DNA from: Cyanoderma ruficeps
Taxonomy: Eukaryota > Chordata > Aves > Passeriformes > Timaliidae
Direction: 5' to 3'
Assembly: GCA_008694505.1 (NCBI GenBank)
Contig: VZDJ01000301.1
Coordinates: 4,360,850-4,424,849, forward strand
DNA length: 64,000 bases
Below, in pieces: positions 1 through 12,192 of this stretch; the first letter of the stretch is position 1, and every line of letters starts with the position of its first letter. The position numbers and the translations under genes are program-made. The notes under the pieces were generated by a model. It had not been told where the DNA came from and did not search any database. It worked only from the letters and a program-made list of their open reading frames with translations.

Positions 1-182
1 TTCTTCTCTGTTAGCCTCCTGTGTAAAATTTTTCTCCTTATCATCTCATCTAGTCATATCTTTCTGCAGTTTGAATTACCCTCTTTTCCTCAATCTGGTA
101 AGGCAGTGAAAGGATGTTTGTTCTGCTAATTAACTTTATTACCCTGATAACTCCCTGCAGCCTTTGACGAAAACAATTACCG
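1..182. promoter_or_regulatory. Candidate conserved noncoding block A
   Basis: There is no usable open frame and no repeat signature. The stretch mixes pyrimidine-rich sequence with homeodomain-type cores, for example gctaattaactttatta near 126-142. It runs into the homopolymer-flanked gap on its right. Together with blocks B and C it forms one continuous cluster at the window edge, so the element probably extends outside the window. The call is an inference from texture; conservation cannot be seen here. Confidence 0.4.
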
Positions 183-189
183 TTCCTCC

Positions 190-245
190 TTTTTTTTTTT
201 TTTTCCCCNNNNNNNNNNNNNNNNNNNNNNNAAAAAAAAAAAAAG
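190..245. other. Assembly gap (23 N) between T-run/C-run and A-run
   Basis: A T run followed by four C leads into N at 209-231, and an A run follows directly. A poly-T arm facing a poly-A arm is a typical place for short reads or polymerase to fail. The real gap length may differ from 23. The gap splits candidate regulatory blocks A and B. Confidence 0.95.
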
Positions 246-570
246 ACGACTATTAATTAGAAACGAGGCCCCGGTCCCTGCCATGTTAGCCTGCCACGTT
301 CTCAGACCCTCGAGCGGGATAGCATTACATTGTCAGTAGTAATTTAGCTCTCATCTGTCTCTGCTAATTATTGTCACATTCATCAAATTCATCAACAAAA
401 GTGCTCTCAGAAGGATTGCATATTTGCAGTTAATACAGCATAAACTGGTATTACCCATCACCACATTTGTGATGATGAGAGGGACACAACTTATTCATCC
501 CTAATTAGAGCAAGCTGGGTAATTAATTATACATTCCGCCTTATTACTTCTGAGTTCCCAGATATTGTTT
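246..570. promoter_or_regulatory. Candidate conserved noncoding block B
   Basis: The sequence is rich in TAAT/ATTA cores (ctattaattagaaac at 249-263, ctaattattgtcac near 364, taattagagc near 503, gtaattaattatac near 520). It also has a CpG-containing stretch near 265-320 that has survived in AT-rich surroundings. An inverted pair CATCAC (456-461) and GTGATG (469-474) flanks a 7-base spacer. There is no open frame or repeat. The texture is typical of vertebrate developmental enhancers, but this is inference. Confidence 0.45.
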
Positions 571-573
571 GTC

Positions 574-674
574 TAAAAAGGGGGAGAGAGAGGAAGAGAG
601 AGAAGCCTGAAAATTAAAAAAAAAAAGGGAAAAAAAAAGAAGGGGGGAGAGAGAGAGGAGAGAGAGAGAGAGAA
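574..674 (+). repeat. Polypurine tract with (GA)n microsatellite
   Basis: About 100 bases are almost purely A and G on the plus strand. They contain G runs, A runs and a (GA)n core at about 645-673. The tract separates blocks B and C of the left-edge cluster. Long mirror-like purine tracts can form triplex DNA and are unstable in length between individuals. Confidence 0.85.
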
Positions 675-679
675 ATGTG

Positions 680-1025
680 TGATGTGTTTTGTCACATGTG
701 CTATGCCATAATTCCCACCTGACAAACTAGCTGAATCAGTAGAAAATTGCAAGTTGTCAGCAGCAGAATAAACTGCTGTAATAGCTGATTAATGATCAAC
801 ACCTGTGACAGGTGCTACACGGGACTGTAAACTTGGTGTGATTAACAGTCACCGGACGAATAAATATTAGTGACAGTCAGTGGAGAGCGATTTTGTGTGT
901 TTTAACAAATCTCACACATTACAGTTATTGATATTTCCAGCCTAGGCACTTTCTTTTTGGTAATTATCTGACAACACTGGAAGTGTGTTTTAATCCAGTA
1001 TGTTTGTTTCTCTTCTCTTTATTTC
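680..1025. promoter_or_regulatory. Candidate conserved noncoding block C
   Basis: A repeat-free block holds gctgattaatgatcaac (785-800), TGACAG cores of the MEIS/TGIF type (about 807-812 and 872-877), ttgtcacatgtg near 699, a double E-box palindrome at 800-814 and tggtaattatctgac near 959. It ends near 1025, where ordinary AT-rich sequence begins. Motif density and lack of decay suggest a regulatory element, perhaps an extension of blocks A and B. No gene is associated with it in the window. Confidence 0.45.
800..814. promoter_or_regulatory. Palindromic double E-box CACCTG-TGA-CAGGTG
   Basis: The 15 bases are a perfect inverted repeat: CACCTG, a three-base spacer, CAGGTG. Each half is the E-box form bound by ZEB, SNAI and E-protein factors. 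Paired CACCTG sites are a known ZEB binding arrangement. The spacer plus second half also contains TGACAG, a MEIS/TGIF core. That the site is present is certain; that it functions is inferred. Confidence 0.5.
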
Positions 1026-1696
1026 AGAGTTCAAAATGATGTTTTGACAAGATGACCTTGCAGAGTTCACAACTGTGGACAAATTTAGAAGAGTCACAAA
1101 TACTTTGTTCTATGTCCAGCTCTTGGCAACACTCCCAAATATTCTTTCAAGGACCTGAAATATACCCATATATAAACCTACAGAGATAAAAACATAAATA
1201 TTGTATAATTATATACATTTTTGGAGCTACATTTTCACAGCCTGTAATTCTAAGAGTCAACTCAGTTTTGTTTCTTATGTCAGTGCTTATGACATACACG
1301 ACTGCTGCAGGAAATCGGTATTTCTTTTATTTTACCATCAAAGATGCATGAATTTCTTCTGAAGGACAATTTCATTCTCATTAATTTAGACTTAGAAAAT
1401 CCCTGTTACAACGGGGCATGAAAGTTATCTGTTCATGTGATTGCTCTATGCTCAGCACAGTAGTATTTAATCAACTCCTAGATACAACTAGAGCTATATC
1501 AGGATACTCATCGGATAGCATAAACCACATTTTTCATCTTTCTGCATGGTTACAGATATGCCGATTACGTAAAATATATATTCTTGTGCAAAAAGACATG
1601 TATTAGAAAGTGAAAAGGCGTGAACAGAGACTCAGAGAAGCCAGCAACTGGAGATTTTGCCAGCAATCCAATGTCATTCTCAAACTGTAAAGTGGT

Positions 1697-1740
1697 ANAA
1701 AAAAAAAAAAAAAAAAAAAGAGAAAAAAGAAGAAGAAAAT
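1697..1740 (+). repeat. Poly-A run with single unresolved base (N at 1698)
   Basis: A run of about 20 A follows an N and continues into an A/G-rich tail. The N marks an uncertain base call at the run edge. No element body carrying a polyadenylation signal is recognisable upstream, so I do not call it a retrotransposon tail. Confidence 0.8.
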
Positions 1741-2359
1741 CACAAGTCATGATTTGGGTTTCTCCCATGCATGTGAAAGAAACTAACTTTTGGTCAGGTT
1801 TAGCTAATACATCACTCTGTCCATGCTCAGCTATGTTAGGTACTTGGTCTGCTGGAAAAATAAAGCTCAGCATTTTCCTCAGAATAACTTTTTGTTATAG
1901 CCAGAAGCAATTAAATAAATGTCATTAAATATATCCTACCTGCCAAGATTTACCTGCACATTAGGACACATGGGAAGGAGTAAAAGGCAAAGAAATTACT
2001 GCTTATATCATTTCCTGAAGAGAAATAATAATATATATTCTTTCCTGGAGCACAAAATATTCCAGTCATTTGAACCTTTAATGGAAAACCCTGCACAGAT
2101 GGAACTGGGCTGTTGCTTCTCCCCTCAGACTCACAGTCCTGCATCTGTAACCACCAACTGGATTTTTTCTTTCCGTTCCATGTTTTCTAACAACAGCAGA
2201 AAAGAAAGCTTTCATTCCTTGGTCTAATTGACTACCAACCTGCTTTTAGGCACGAACTGTTACACAAACTCTTCTTTCAGATGCAGACAACTGTGGGGAA
2301 GGGCTTCATAAAAGGTCACCTGAGAACCTCCCTGTATGAAACAACTTCCCATGAACTTC

Positions 2360-2412
2360 CCCATCATTCTTTTACAGGTGAAATAAGGACAGCGGAGGGA
2401 CTTAGAGAGAAA
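2360..2412 (+). repeat. Weak MIR/L2-like fragment
   Basis: The order ccccat, ttttacaggtgaaataagga, then an A/G-rich stretch with agagaga resembles the core of ancient MIR-type SINEs, in which a cccattttacagatgagg box is followed by gaaactgaggcacagagag. The similarity is partial and could be chance. Confidence 0.3.
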
Positions 2413-3042
2413 ACAATGTGAGTACTATTTCCACAAGCCCCAACCATTGAATAGTAGTTTAAATACTTCTAATATTTGTCCTTTAAATAATGAAAGGAAG
2501 GTGGAAATGACATCCAGTCTGCTCTTCAGGAAAATATTATTTCGATTTTTTTTTATCTCAATGTATGTCCTTCTATTCCCCATTTCCATTTATTCCTGCA
2601 CCAGAAATATAAAAGTCCCAAGTAACCCATTTACCAAAAAAAAAAAAGCAAAAAAAGCAGAGAGATGAAAATACATTTTGTGGATAATAATTCTCTAGGT
2701 ATAATACTTTTGTTTTCTGATTAATCTCCAGCGTAGCAACCTGAAACATAGAAGCAGCAGCTCGAAAGCCTTATGCAAAACATATGTAAATTTGTTATGC
2801 TTTAGTACAGATACATCTGAATAGGCAGCAGTGCCATGAGCCAACAGCCTCAGAAGGAGGCCAAGCCCACATCCAGATGCCACTGATAGAGAGACACTGT
2901 GTGGCATCAATGCTCCCAGCTGCCAGCTCACCAGGCTTTTATCACAACATTTGACTGCACAAGACCTCCCAAAGCTCTCGACTGATAAATCATAATAACA
3001 CACAGAAACAATTCCAGTAAGTATATATAAAAAAATCTAACA

Positions 3043-3043
3043 G

Positions 3044-3071
<28 letters not shown>
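3043..3071 (+). repeat. (TAA)n microsatellite
   Basis: About nine uninterrupted TAA units are followed by a short A run. It is a simple repeat and likely polymorphic. Confidence 0.95.
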
Positions 3072-3074
<3 letters not shown>

Positions 3075-6000
3075 TCTCAAAATAAATATTTTCCTGCAAG
3101 CAATGGCTATCTGGAAATTGCATTATCACTTTATTGAACCAAAGAGAGCAAGTAAGAGTGTCAAAAATAATGCTGAATTTAACAACTTTTCACGGTGTTT
3201 TTACATCTTTCAATACTATATTTTATGAAATTGAATCCAATACCTGTTTCATATGCAGAGACAGAAGTTCAGTCTTTAAAATGAAGGGTGGATGTAAAAC
3301 TCAAGTGAAGAGATCAATTTGCTGTGCTTTGGAACAATTTGCAATTTGAAAAATATATTTAAAAAAAAGGAAAGAAAAGTGGAAACTATCAAAATACAAT
3401 GGCATAGCAAATTAATCAGGCCTCAGGAGAAACAAAATCACTCATTCCCCTGTAAATTATAAGCCTTGCTATTTCTCTTCACTTAATACGTTGCAAGTCT
3501 GATTTAGCAAGTAATTCTCATCCATTCTTTATAGTAGAACAAGTCAAAAAAAACCTAAGCAAGTTTCACCAGGAGAGCAGCCATTATGAACTCTCTGACT
3601 CAGTGTAAGTAAAATGAATTTGGGATTGCAATTCAATATCACTGTCACTCTCACTGTTCAGGCTATGAATCAATCATAAATAAGCTTCAAGGGAGATATC
3701 CCTTTATTTAGCAATAGTTCACTGAAATTTTTAGAGTAGCAAATTTCATAAGAGAATTTTAGATTATTCTCTGACACATAGAACATTCACTATCAGATTT
3801 CATGTGGAAAGGAATGCGTGTCTGAAACAAAACCACTGAATTCAAAAGCAGATCCTTCATCTTCTAAACCACAAAAGAGCAACAAAGAATTACCCCCCAA
3901 ATTTACAGGAGATCTTGACCCAGATCTACAGTATGTGCAAAGTTCTCCTTTCATTCATTCCCAAATGTGAAGAAAAACGTCAGAGAATGCTGGTGTCATG
4001 AATCTTAGAAATGAATTAGAAATGTTACTTGTTTTCCCTAGCACAGCAGAGCAAGGATAACCAGCATAAAATCAGAACAGTATGAACAGGCATAGCTCTT
4101 GTTCTCTTTTTTTCATGTCACTGTCCTTACCACTTCAAAAAAGAAATAAAAATTAATGATTGTTGTTCTGTATTCTGGGACATCTTGGCTTTTTGTGCTT
4201 CATCCTACACTCTTAGCTGTGTAATTTCACCAGCATCTCAGCACCACATCCACACGAGACTTCCAAGATATTAACTTGATTTCTTTGTACAACTCCTTTT
4301 CAGAAGTCATTTGCAAAGCATCTGCATCCTCTAAAGGAAGAAAAAAATATGCAATTCACCTGATGAAGATAGAAAATTGTAATTACAGACCATCCAACAA
4401 TTTTGATAATTTCAGCAAGACGGCTTGCTGAAAACTATGTCTTTTAGCTTAGAAAATCACACAGAGCTGCTCGATAGTGGTGTCTGTGGTGCAGAACTGC
4501 ACAGGGAAGAATTGGGAAGAAAACCCAGCAATTCTGGGTCAGGATCCCCTGTTTGCAAGACTTTACTGATGGTCCTTATGGGCTGAAACCTCTGCAGGTG
4601 GGACCCCACTGGTCCCCTTCATTATTGGTAGCAATCTCTCAAGTCCATGTGCACAATGAAGTTCATACCTTTTGCTTTGCAGAAAATGTGAATGAGTAGA
4701 TACACCCACACTCCACAGCAAGTCAACATTTCAGGAATATTTGATGCCACCGTGGAAAGATAATTAAGGGAAATAGCTCTGGGCCAGAAACTTGGCCAAA
4801 ATTCTGAATTTCGAGGTGGCTGCCCACTTTTTCCACGGGAATTTTAACCATCTAAAACTTCTTGAACAGCCTAATATTTTTCATCTTGAGAGTAATATTC
4901 TTTCTGCAAATGAATAAAAATCTAGGCAGCTAATAATAATAATAACAATAATATATTTTTCTATTTGTGATTTTTTTCATATGAAAGTATGATTCCACAC
5001 ACAACGTTTAATTTAAGAACTCTTAACTGAGTTAAGAGATGAAGTCCAAAGTATTATCTAATTTTCAATGACTGGCCATTCCTAAGATAAAATCAGATTT
5101 TAGCATGTTTTAGTATTTTTCCTTAGATTTTCCATTTGCACGTGTTGCGTATAACCCTTCAAAGTTGAACACTCAAAGATTTTTAAACAGAAGCCTCAGC
5201 ATTTCCCCCAGATGTCCTTATTAAAGAAATGCAAATATATTTTCTTTAACAGCAGCATTAATTGCTCGACAAGCTTCAGTGTGTCATCGTTGAAGCATCG
5301 TTCAAAAAAAGACCCGCACCCATGAAATGCTCCTCCGTGGAGTCAGCAGTGGAACACGTGAGGAATAACACAGCTGACAGGGCTTCCATGACATGGCACT
5401 GCTGAAATTCCCGGGGACTCTTTGCAGGATTACTGAAATGGCAGCTGTGTGTCTCACGCTGGAGAAAATACGGGACACAGAAAGTGACCAAAATCTCATC
5501 TGTGTTACCCAAACATGCACTGCAAGAAAGTCACTGACTACAGGGAAGTCGTTCTGGACTTTCATCCAGACACTTGGGGTTCTCCTGGCAGCAAACAGCC
5601 CCAGGAGACAAACATCAAACTCCATGGGATAAATACTCCCCACATGGTACTTCAGTTTTACTTTGTAATTCTTCACATATTTTTATTTTTTTTTTAATAT
5701 CAGGATGAGGAAAACATTGTTTATAAAAAGGGTTTTTTCCAGAAGTGAGTCATGTTGAACACTGAAGGAAAAAGTCACCTGGGAGAATGATTAACGGCTT
5801 TGAAAAACTAACTTAACCATTACAAATATTGATCCTGCTACCATTTTTATGAAAAGCAGTACATGAATCGATGGAAGATGAGATAACCAAAATAAAATAG
5901 TACTTATCTGACACACGGTTGGTGTCTATATTTAGGAGATGACACACAAACACAAGATTAAATCAAATTGCAAGTTGAGAAAAGGCCCCATAACAAATCA

Positions 6001-9000
6001 GTAAGATGAATCAGGCAAAAATACAGCTTTTTGCTCTTTTAAAGCATATTCCTCACCTATTCCTTGACCACAGCACCTCCTTAGAATGCCAACATTTAAA
6101 TATACAGAAACATAAATAAAAGCAAGTAAAAATTCTGTGTGTGCCTACACATTTACACGCCTGTTCCTCGTCTCCACGAACACTCTTTGCCACTAATTCT
6201 TTTTTTCCACTTAATTAAACTGTCAGCTCTGCAGGATAAATGTTTTATTCTTTCTCATTACACATTTCTTGAGTAACTGCACTTGGACTTCATTTTAAAA
6301 AAGGATTCCTCAAAACTTTGTTGTGTAATAGTATAAGAATATGGATGCAGTAGTTACATAGTTTACCTGACACAGGTCCAGTATCAGATTTTAACCCCAT
6401 TTACAATCACACTGTAAAAGGGATGCATGCCAAAACAAACCAATATTGCACGGATTATAATTAGACTCAGCTAATTACTGAACATTTGTTTAAACGTCAC
6501 TAACATATACAAACCAGGAAGTTACATTCTGATGCACGCTTTGATGGACACAATGTTTTAGGCTTAAGATTTATAAAGCTTTGTAAACATTAGGAGCCAA
6601 ATTGTGTCCACTTGGACAGGAACAGAGGGAGGCCAGGTGGACACACAAAGAAATGGACGGAACAGGGAAGGTGCTCCCTGGGCCAGCCCTGCCCTGCTCT
6701 GGGCAGACAGGACACAGAAGGAAGTGTTAGAAACCTTCTGCTCAGAAATCATTGCTTATCAAAGAGAAATCCATTTCTTCTGTCACTCGAGGCATTTCAA
6801 GTCCTCCAAGTACTCTTTGGGTTTCAGAACCAGAGGATTAGAAACACATTTTGGACTACATTTCACTAGGTGGTTAATGTTAATGATTTTCATTTTCGTA
6901 GGATTTTTTTTAAGGTTGCCACAACCAATAACACCACATTTTAAACATACTACTGGAACAGGTTTACAGGATTTAAAGGAAAGTCCATGTCTATGTACAC
7001 TTTGCTTAGAAAAATATTGTCTGCAAAACTCTGGTAGAAAAAAACCATTCAATTTTAAGTACTAGAATACAGCAATTAGAGGGTCATATAATCTAACAAA
7101 TTATTAAACGCTTGAAGAAATCATGGAACATTTAATGGAAAATATAGATGCAAAAACGAGAACCAAAAACCCTTATTAAAAAAAAATCTGTCTTGATTTT
7201 GCATTCTTTATTTTGTGAAAAAACTTGGAAAGAATCATGCTATATTTTGTTAGATGACTGTTTAATGGCTTTTAGAATTGATTATTTGATTGGAAAGTAG
7301 ACATAGCTATGTTCAAATCAAGTTTAGCCAATGACCTAAAGTTGTCTTTTTTGATGGTAATTCCATGTAATGTGAATGCATTCCATGTAAAGAATTCCAT
7401 TATTCTTCGACTTATTAAAGATCAAAACTAAGCTGTGAGTAAAAATATCTACCTGAGGGATACATAAGAAGTCAGCCAAATCACCTGTACCAGCATTTAA
7501 CTTTATCCAAACAAATTCCAGGTCTTCCCCATGGAAGAACACTGTCAGGGGATGTTTGCTTACTAGAAAGCAAACGAACGAAGGACCAGCAGCTCCTCAT
7601 ACTCCAGGCCTCCCAGAGGAAAAGTCAGTCTCCTGGGGCACTGAACAGCTTCACTGGGAACAGGCACAAACTCCAGGGAAATCCTTCTCCAGCCCCCCAG
7701 ACATCCCCAGCCTGGCCTTGGCTGTCATGGCAAGCTCCATCCACGTCTGCTTGCTGGCTTGATAAATGTCTGCTCCCAGGAAGGGAATTTTATTTAAAAA
7801 ATCTTATTCTAGGACAGCTTCCATCAATCTCACAGTTTTATATAAGAACATATTTAACAGATAGATGCTTCAGATTTGTTGAAATTTCCTGAGAATTCCT
7901 TACTTGTGATAGGAACATTATAAAATGTTAAGAAATACCATTGCAGAGATTAGAAATTCATGTGAACAGGGAAGAAAATTGAGAAAGAAATTTTTTATTC
8001 TTTTATCTGGAGAGACAGAGAAGGGAGGAAGAGTTTGGATCTGCAGCTAGGCTTCCCAGTGATTCATATATGCACAGATCTAAGGATAACAGTGATTGCC
8101 ATGCAAATTTTATATCTTAAAATTAAGATTTGGAAAATATGACAACATAATAATGCAAAAGAGGTGATTACTTTGAGTCAATTATACAGTTTGCCCACAA
8201 TGAAAGGTTACAGCTACACATATTTGAAATAGTTTTCTATGTGATTTAGAGAAATAAATAAAAATAACTTTAAAAGCTTTAGTTTTAGCTTTAACTTTGA
8301 TGAACATGCAATCAGTGCATGTGCATATTCCAGATTAATCTTTAAAACAGTGGGTTTGTTTCTCATTCTCCAATGGTTAAACCAGACCAACTTCACGCAG
8401 AAGCAAGTATTGGCAATTGGATTTATTTTAAAAATTAATACTTAGATTTTGGTAATATTAATATTTTTACCCCATGATATAAATGCAATTTAAATAATTT
8501 ATTTATTAAGCTGAGCCACCGAATATTTATTCACATTCTAGCTAAGGGAATCGGTAAAAATGTTAAATATAAAACATATGCAATTTTAAGATGGTATTGT
8601 ACTTCTGTAACATTTTGGTAAGAATATTAGGAATATCTTCCAATGAAGACCTAACAGTGATGTTTTGAAGAGTGACAATGTGATCAGTCAAGGAATTTGA
8701 TTTTTGAATTCTTGTCCAAACAAGTCCAATCTACATATCATTATTGCCTTCTAAAAAGAGAATTCAATGGGAACTATGTCTCTAAAAACTGAAGAACTAA
8801 GCAGTAAAAGGTGCTATTCTAAAACTTTTAAATTTTAATGACATACATTATTTTTTAAGGGAACGGAGTCCACGGTTTCATTATTTTCCTTCTTAAACTA
8901 GCGAGAAGAAGCTGGTAGGGAGTGGGGCACATACATTAACATGGTGTTGGTTTAAAAGATTATTCTGAACTCAGGTTCAGCTCTTGAGCCAGTGAGCAGC

Positions 9001-9769
9001 TCCTGGAGGTGCTGAGTGCACTCCTCATGCTTCAGGAAGCCAAAGGCAGAGGGAGGGGCTGCGCAGACTGCATGACCTTTGAAGGCAAAATTGACACCTA
9101 ACCCAGTTAAAAATTATATTTATTACATTAATTTTGGTTTGAAAGCCTCATTGTTTAATATTCCATAGCGCAAAGTTCACAAGCGCCGACAAAGTATCTG
9201 TATCTTCCCAGCTTCTCTGAGGACAAACAGCACAGTACCATCATGCAACATAATTTATGCAACCCCTAAGACAGGGGTACGAGGTAAGGTCTGCCTGGGT
9301 CCAGCCATGGCAGGCTTCTTTATGAATATCAGCAGCTCATGAATATAAAGAGTTACAGAAAAAATAAAATTTATAAAACCTAGACCTGGGAACAAAAATC
9401 TCAGAGATCAACAACTCCAAAAGAATCTAGTGTCGCATTCCTAAGAATGTCAGATTAAACTAACATGTGCCAGTCAATATTGGTACACTGTGACCCTTGA
9501 CGCCTCCTAAGCAAAACTATTAAGTCCAACATTTTCTCCTGTAAGCACTTATCTGTAAGGATGGCTAACATGTCCTCTAAAGCAGATATTGAAACTGATT
9601 GGACAATAGGTAGATACCAGACAGGGGCCTGGGGGCCGACCTCTAGAAATAGGGGGAGAAAATCTTAATCTGCAACACAATGCAGCTCTCTTGAAACCCT
9701 ATCATTTTCACTTCCCATGTGTCTGCTGCCTGACTGTGAATGGATTTGAAAAGGAATGGTTAGTGCTGA
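3072..9769. other. No gene seen; AT-rich intergenic or intronic sequence
   Basis: Frames up to about 150 codons occur (for example 6604-7065 plus and 5302-5676 minus), but none has a recognisable domain and overlapping frames on both strands are equally long. A (TAA)n-like microsatellite lies at 4931-4953. Slightly GC-richer patches at about 5280-5640, 6600-6730, 7550-7760 and 8960-9080 match no family I know. Confidence 0.6.
4931..4953 (+). repeat. (TAA)n microsatellite, imperfect
   Basis: Several TAA units are interrupted by one AACAAT unit. It is a simple repeat with no other content. Confidence 0.85.
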
Positions 9770-9905
9770 AAATTGGATCAGAGCTAACATTCTCTCATTT
9801 TTATCAGCAGCTGCCAAAGGTCATCTGACATAATAGCTGATGAATTCAAGCCCAGTGGATTTCATTTGCAATTTTCAATTTACTGAGGCCTCCAAACCCC
9901 ACAGT
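9770..9905. promoter_or_regulatory. Candidate conserved noncoding block
   Basis: The stretch combines tttatcagcagctgccaaag, ggtcatctgacataatagct and a string of CAATTT/TTTGCAAT-type cores near 9860-9885. It has no repeat signature. It resembles the left-edge cluster in texture but is shorter. The call is an inference from motif density only. Confidence 0.25.
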
Positions 9906-11186
9906 GATAAAAGCTTCCCCTATCGTGGCCTGTCACAAACATCAAGAAACTGCACAAACCCACAAGAAAGAAATAGGAGAAAGCTGTGCATCATCACAGT
10001 TACAGATAAGAAGAACAGGAAGAAACAGTATCATGTAGAAAGGTGTGGAGCGGCATGTGTGGTTGAGTTTCTAAATGCCAATTGTAATGAAAAGACTATG
10101 AAGAGCAATCAAATAACTTCCACGAAATAACATCATGGTTACCCTCCCCCCCCTTCAGTTTCAAAATTGCCTTCTAATCTCTTGCTTGACATCCTGAAGA
10201 TAAAAGTGAAAGTGAAAAAAACCCTGTTTATTTAGACATGGAAAGTATTGTACCGTTGATATATTTACTGTAGTTTTGATTTACAAATTCCTGCTATTAA
10301 GAGACCTATTATCAGAGAAACTACGTCAGCACCAAAGAAGGAATGCTTTTGTTTACTGGCAGATGGACAGTAGATCTTTACTTCTGATCCACAGGGAACA
10401 CAAATGAGTCCATGGGTGCTGGAGGTCTCAGAGTCTCCTCATCCCCATCCATACATTCAGAGACTTTTCCATATGTAGCTACCTTCACTCTAGATCTTTG
10501 TGACATCCACACTGTAAGAAATTTGCATGGGATCCTGTTCCAAGTAATCAGGGAAAATAACTAAATAAAACCCAAAGGCCTTCATACTGGAAGAAACATC
10601 TTTTGCTAAAAGGCCAAGTAGCTCACATTCTCTGCCTGTCCGTGACTACATGATGAAAGAATACATACAGAATGGAAAGCTACTGCTTCTCCTGTAAATT
10701 AAAAGAAAAATTAAAATTAATTAAAATAAAAATAATAATAATAAAAAATTCCAGACCCTAAACCCCAATTTCAAAATAATAATTCAAAACCAGGAGCAGC
10801 AGCATTTGCAGCTACCATCTACCATGTTTATGACTTTACTTTCAACTCTACTACACACGTGTCACAGTGGTACAAACTCAAGTTTCTCCTTTTGGTAATC
10901 TCAACTAAGTCAAATAAACAGGAAACACCAATAATGCCAGCTGGATTCTACTTGGACTCAAAGCCAAGGATGCAAATAACCCAAAGATGTTTTTACTGTG
11001 AAAAGCCCTTGGTTAGTGCATAACATAAAATCAGAGGAACGCCAAGTAGAGACATTATACAGTGAATAATGGCACATTATTCTGTGCCTGGAATAGTTCA
11101 GCTTGTCTTTGGAAAAGCTATAAAGACCCCAGAAAGAGATTTGCTTATGATGATTCTCTGTTGATGAGATGTAGACAAATAAATAC
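9906..11186. other. No gene seen
   Basis: Only short frames occur. An A-rich (AAT)n stretch lies at about 10727-10745. A C run (ten C) follows accctc at about 10141-10153. Nothing else is recognised. Confidence 0.6.
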
Positions 11187-11255
11187 CACAGAATAAGCTG
11201 AACTGGAAGGGACCCAGCAGGATCATCGAGTCCAACTCCCTGCCCTGCACACGTT
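11187..11255 (-). repeat. CR1 LINE 3'-end fragment
   Basis: The plus strand reads cacagaataagctgaactgg, then aagggacccagcaggatcat, then cgagtccaactccctgccct. This is the reverse complement of the well-known avian CR1 3' end (a ggttggactcgatgatcc-type box followed by the cttccaac box). The copy is strongly 5' truncated, as is usual for CR1, and is little diverged. The variant with gggacccagcaggatcatcgag is, as I remember it, common in songbirds. Confidence 0.85.
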
Positions 11256-12082
11256 GTGGTAATAATTGGGAGGTGAGTTAATCTAACTGTCAATGTCCAA
11301 AGAAAATTTACAAAGGTATTTTTCCTTATCAAGCCTGATAATGATAGTTTCTATATTATTTCAGGAAGGTGGTGACAAGAAACCATGTGTAGATATAGAC
11401 AGCACTTCCAGGGAGAGGGAGGGAATTGCCAAGGTACGCCACCATGGAGCTGCTTCCTTCAGGTGTGCACAGAGCAGCCACACATTGGAGCAGCAATGAA
11501 AAATTCTATAGCACTAACACTGGCATTTATTTTTAACACCTAAAAATATGATACACTCCTTTCTGCAAAAAGAAGCCCAAATATATTATACTGTAAATAG
11601 AATTATATCTTGGGCAGAACAAAAGTGGAAAAGGTGAAATAAGGGTTGTAAAGAAAATGCCATGGCTGTCTAGAGATAAGGGCATACATTTTAATATTTT
11701 TGCTTCCAATTCCTTCCTCCCTCTCACCTCTAAACTCAATTTTATGAGACAAGCAGGCAGTCCTGGCCCTCCCAGGAAAAAACAAAGCAAAATGCTTTTG
11801 AGCTGGAAATGGCTTTTCTTTACAAGACTTACCACACCTGATGCCAACAGATAAATTAATACCAGGAATTAATACTAATACCAAAAGCTCTGGTAGCATT
11901 TATAGTGCCAACAGGGAAAAAAACCTTGTTGTACAATTACTCCACTCAGCATTGACTCAAAATGGTCCGTATTACATTATAGTCTGCTAACTCTCCTAAA
12001 GGGCTGCGAGTCTTCCATGTGTCTGCTCAGTCATTAGTCATTTTTTCTACTACTGGAGAGGTCTCTGTGTAAGAATCAGGAA
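11256..12082. other. No gene seen
   Basis: Both strands carry short overlapping frames (11533-11899 minus, 11657-11854 plus) without domains. No repeats are recognised. Confidence 0.6.
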
Positions 12083-12192
12083 GTCCTGGGATCTGACACT
12101 ATCCCTGGTATGGGATCCATACAGCCTTGGCTAAATCACCTCAGCTGAGAGCTTCAATATGCTTTCTGCAAACTGTGAATAAAGTCATCAGT
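12083..12192 (-). repeat. Ancient MIR/L2-like fragment
   Basis: In order, the plus strand shows tcctgggatctgacactatc, a degraded ctgtgtgacc-like step, ccttggctaaatcacctcag, then gctttctgcaaactgtgaat. This follows the reverse complement of MIR (shared with the L2 3' end): tctgccac, gaccttgggcaagtcac, cctcagtttcctcatctgtaaaatgggg. The strand is given relative to the usual MIR consensus. Divergence is high, as expected for an amniote-age repeat. Confidence 0.45.

Larger units (their letters stand above)
1026..3042. other. No gene seen; AT-rich sequence with minor repeats
   Basis: Only short chance frames occur on either strand. There is an A run with one N, a weak MIR-like fragment and A-rich slippage sequence near 2634-2660. 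Nothing else is recognised. Confidence 0.6.

Noticed and set aside
6604..7065. Longest open frame in the window (153 codons, plus)
   Set aside because: No recognisable domain or repeats of a family, two other frames overlap it, and the composition shifts midway. It is consistent with chance in a slightly GC-rich patch.
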